Below are positions 5,244-5,759 of a stretch of DNA of 5,759 nt, piece by piece (position 1 is the first letter of the stretch; each line of letters opens with the position of its first letter). Under the pieces are notes generated by a model, which searched no databases, was not told the origin of the DNA, and was given only the letters and a program-made list of their open reading frames with translations. This DNA is from Caulobacterales bacterium RIFOXYB1_FULL_67_16 (GTDB lineage: Bacteria; Pseudomonadota; Alphaproteobacteria; Caulobacterales; Caulobacteraceae). The position numbers and the translations under genes were made by a program. The stretch lies in assembly GCA_001796045.1 (NCBI GenBank), contig MGLN01000161.1, positions 9,895 through 15,653 on the forward strand, read 5' to 3'.

Positions 5244-5759
5244 ATGAGCTTCCCCATCCCCACCCCCCTTGAATGGCGCGAAGCCGCCCAGAAGGCGCTG
5301 AAGGACCGACCGATCGAGGCCTTGATGCACCTCGATGCGGACCAGCTGGTGACGCGTCCGCTATACGCCGGCGCCACCGGCGTGCAGCCGATTTTCGCCC
5401 CGCGTCCGTCCGACTCCGAAGGCCGGGCCTGGGATCTGCGGACCCTGGTCGAGGGGGATGATCCCGAGGCGGTCAATGAAGCGGTGCTGACCGATCTGGA
5501 GAACGGCGCGGCGTCGGTGGTGCTGAAGGGGCGGGTGCTGGCGGATTCCGCTCCATTGGGCCGGGCGCTGGAAGGCGTTGCGCTGGAGCTGGCGCCGGTG
5601 GCGCTGGATGCCGGGATCGACGGGCCGGATGCGGCCAATGCTTTGGCTGTGGTGGCCAAGGGATCGCCGCGCGCCCAGCTGAGATTCCATATGGACGTGA
5701 TCTCGGCCTTCGCCGAGGCGGGCGGGGCGCCGCGTTCGGTGGAGGAGCATCTGAGCCTG
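5244..5759 (+). CDS. mutA: Methylmalonyl-CoA mutase small subunit, N-terminal part, cut by window edge
   Basis: This subunit pairs with the cobalamin-binding large subunit to convert methylmalonyl-CoA to succinyl-CoA. The 172 visible codons remain open at the right edge. The N-terminus has the family layout: FPIPTPLEWREAAQKALKDR, then RPLYAG at 38-43, AWDLRTLV at 62-69 (large subunits have PWxIRQ here), and NEAVLTDLENGAASVVL at 78-94, a strand-helix piece of the TIM barrel. The drift from the catalytic consensus in these motifs points to the small, non-catalytic subunit rather than the large one. The C-terminal remainder is not visible, so absence of the cobalamin site cannot be checked. It follows pccA on the same strand after a 196-bp repeat-filled gap; the large-subunit gene is expected next. 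It could share the pcc transcript or have its own promoter in the gap; none was recognised. Confidence 0.88.
   Translation, partial: MSFPIPTPLEWREAAQKALKDRPIEALMHLDADQLVTRPLYAGATGVQPIFAPRPSDSEGRAWDLRTLVEGDDPEAVNEAVLTDLENGAASVVLKGRVLADSAPLGRALEGVALELAPVALDAGIDGPDAANALAVVAKGSPRAQLRFHMDVISAFAEAGGAPRSVEEHLSL

Noticed and set aside
5044..5247. Small plus-strand frame of 67 codons across the repeat gap
   Set aside because: It is made of the hairpin repeat itself, lacks a ribosome site, and has no coding-like composition.

Overview
This is a high-GC window that reads as Alphaproteobacteria, most likely Caulobacteraceae (Caulobacter/Brevundimonas type). That placement is inferred from base composition, from protein wording such as the PccB and PccA motifs, and from the intergenic hairpins of the CCTCCCCA...TGGGGAGG type that I associate with this group. 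It was not confirmed by any search.

The window is one propionyl-CoA assimilation locus with its regulator. From left to right: (1) on the minus strand, the N-terminal 334 codons of a short-chain fatty acyl-CoA regulator (ScfR/PccR type: XRE helix-turn-helix followed by an IrrE-like domain), running off the left edge; (2) a 131-bp divergent control region (1003-1133) carrying two good and one degenerate copy of a GCAA-N2-TTGC inverted repeat, the probable operators of that regulator; (3) on the plus strand, pccB, the carboxyltransferase beta subunit of propionyl-CoA carboxylase; (4) an unrecognised small acidic protein whose DNA is clearly less GC-rich than its neighbours, joined to pccB by a TGATG overlap and to pccA by an abutting TGAATG; (5) pccA, the biotin-carrying alpha subunit; (6) a 196-bp gap filled by a compact hairpin-rich repeat bounded by perfect 11-bp inverted ends; (7) the first 172 codons of the small subunit of methylmalonyl-CoA mutase, running off the right edge.

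Together the genes describe propionyl-CoA -> methylmalonyl-CoA (PccA/PccB, ATP- and bicarbonate-dependent) -> succinyl-CoA (mutase), with the divergent regulator probably sensing a short-chain acyl-CoA and acting on pccB and on itself. The large mutase subunit, the epimerase and the biotin ligase are not in view. The parts least explained by known biology are the foreign-looking small gene between the two carboxylase subunits and the repeat element, part of which supplies the ribosome binding site of the mutase gene.
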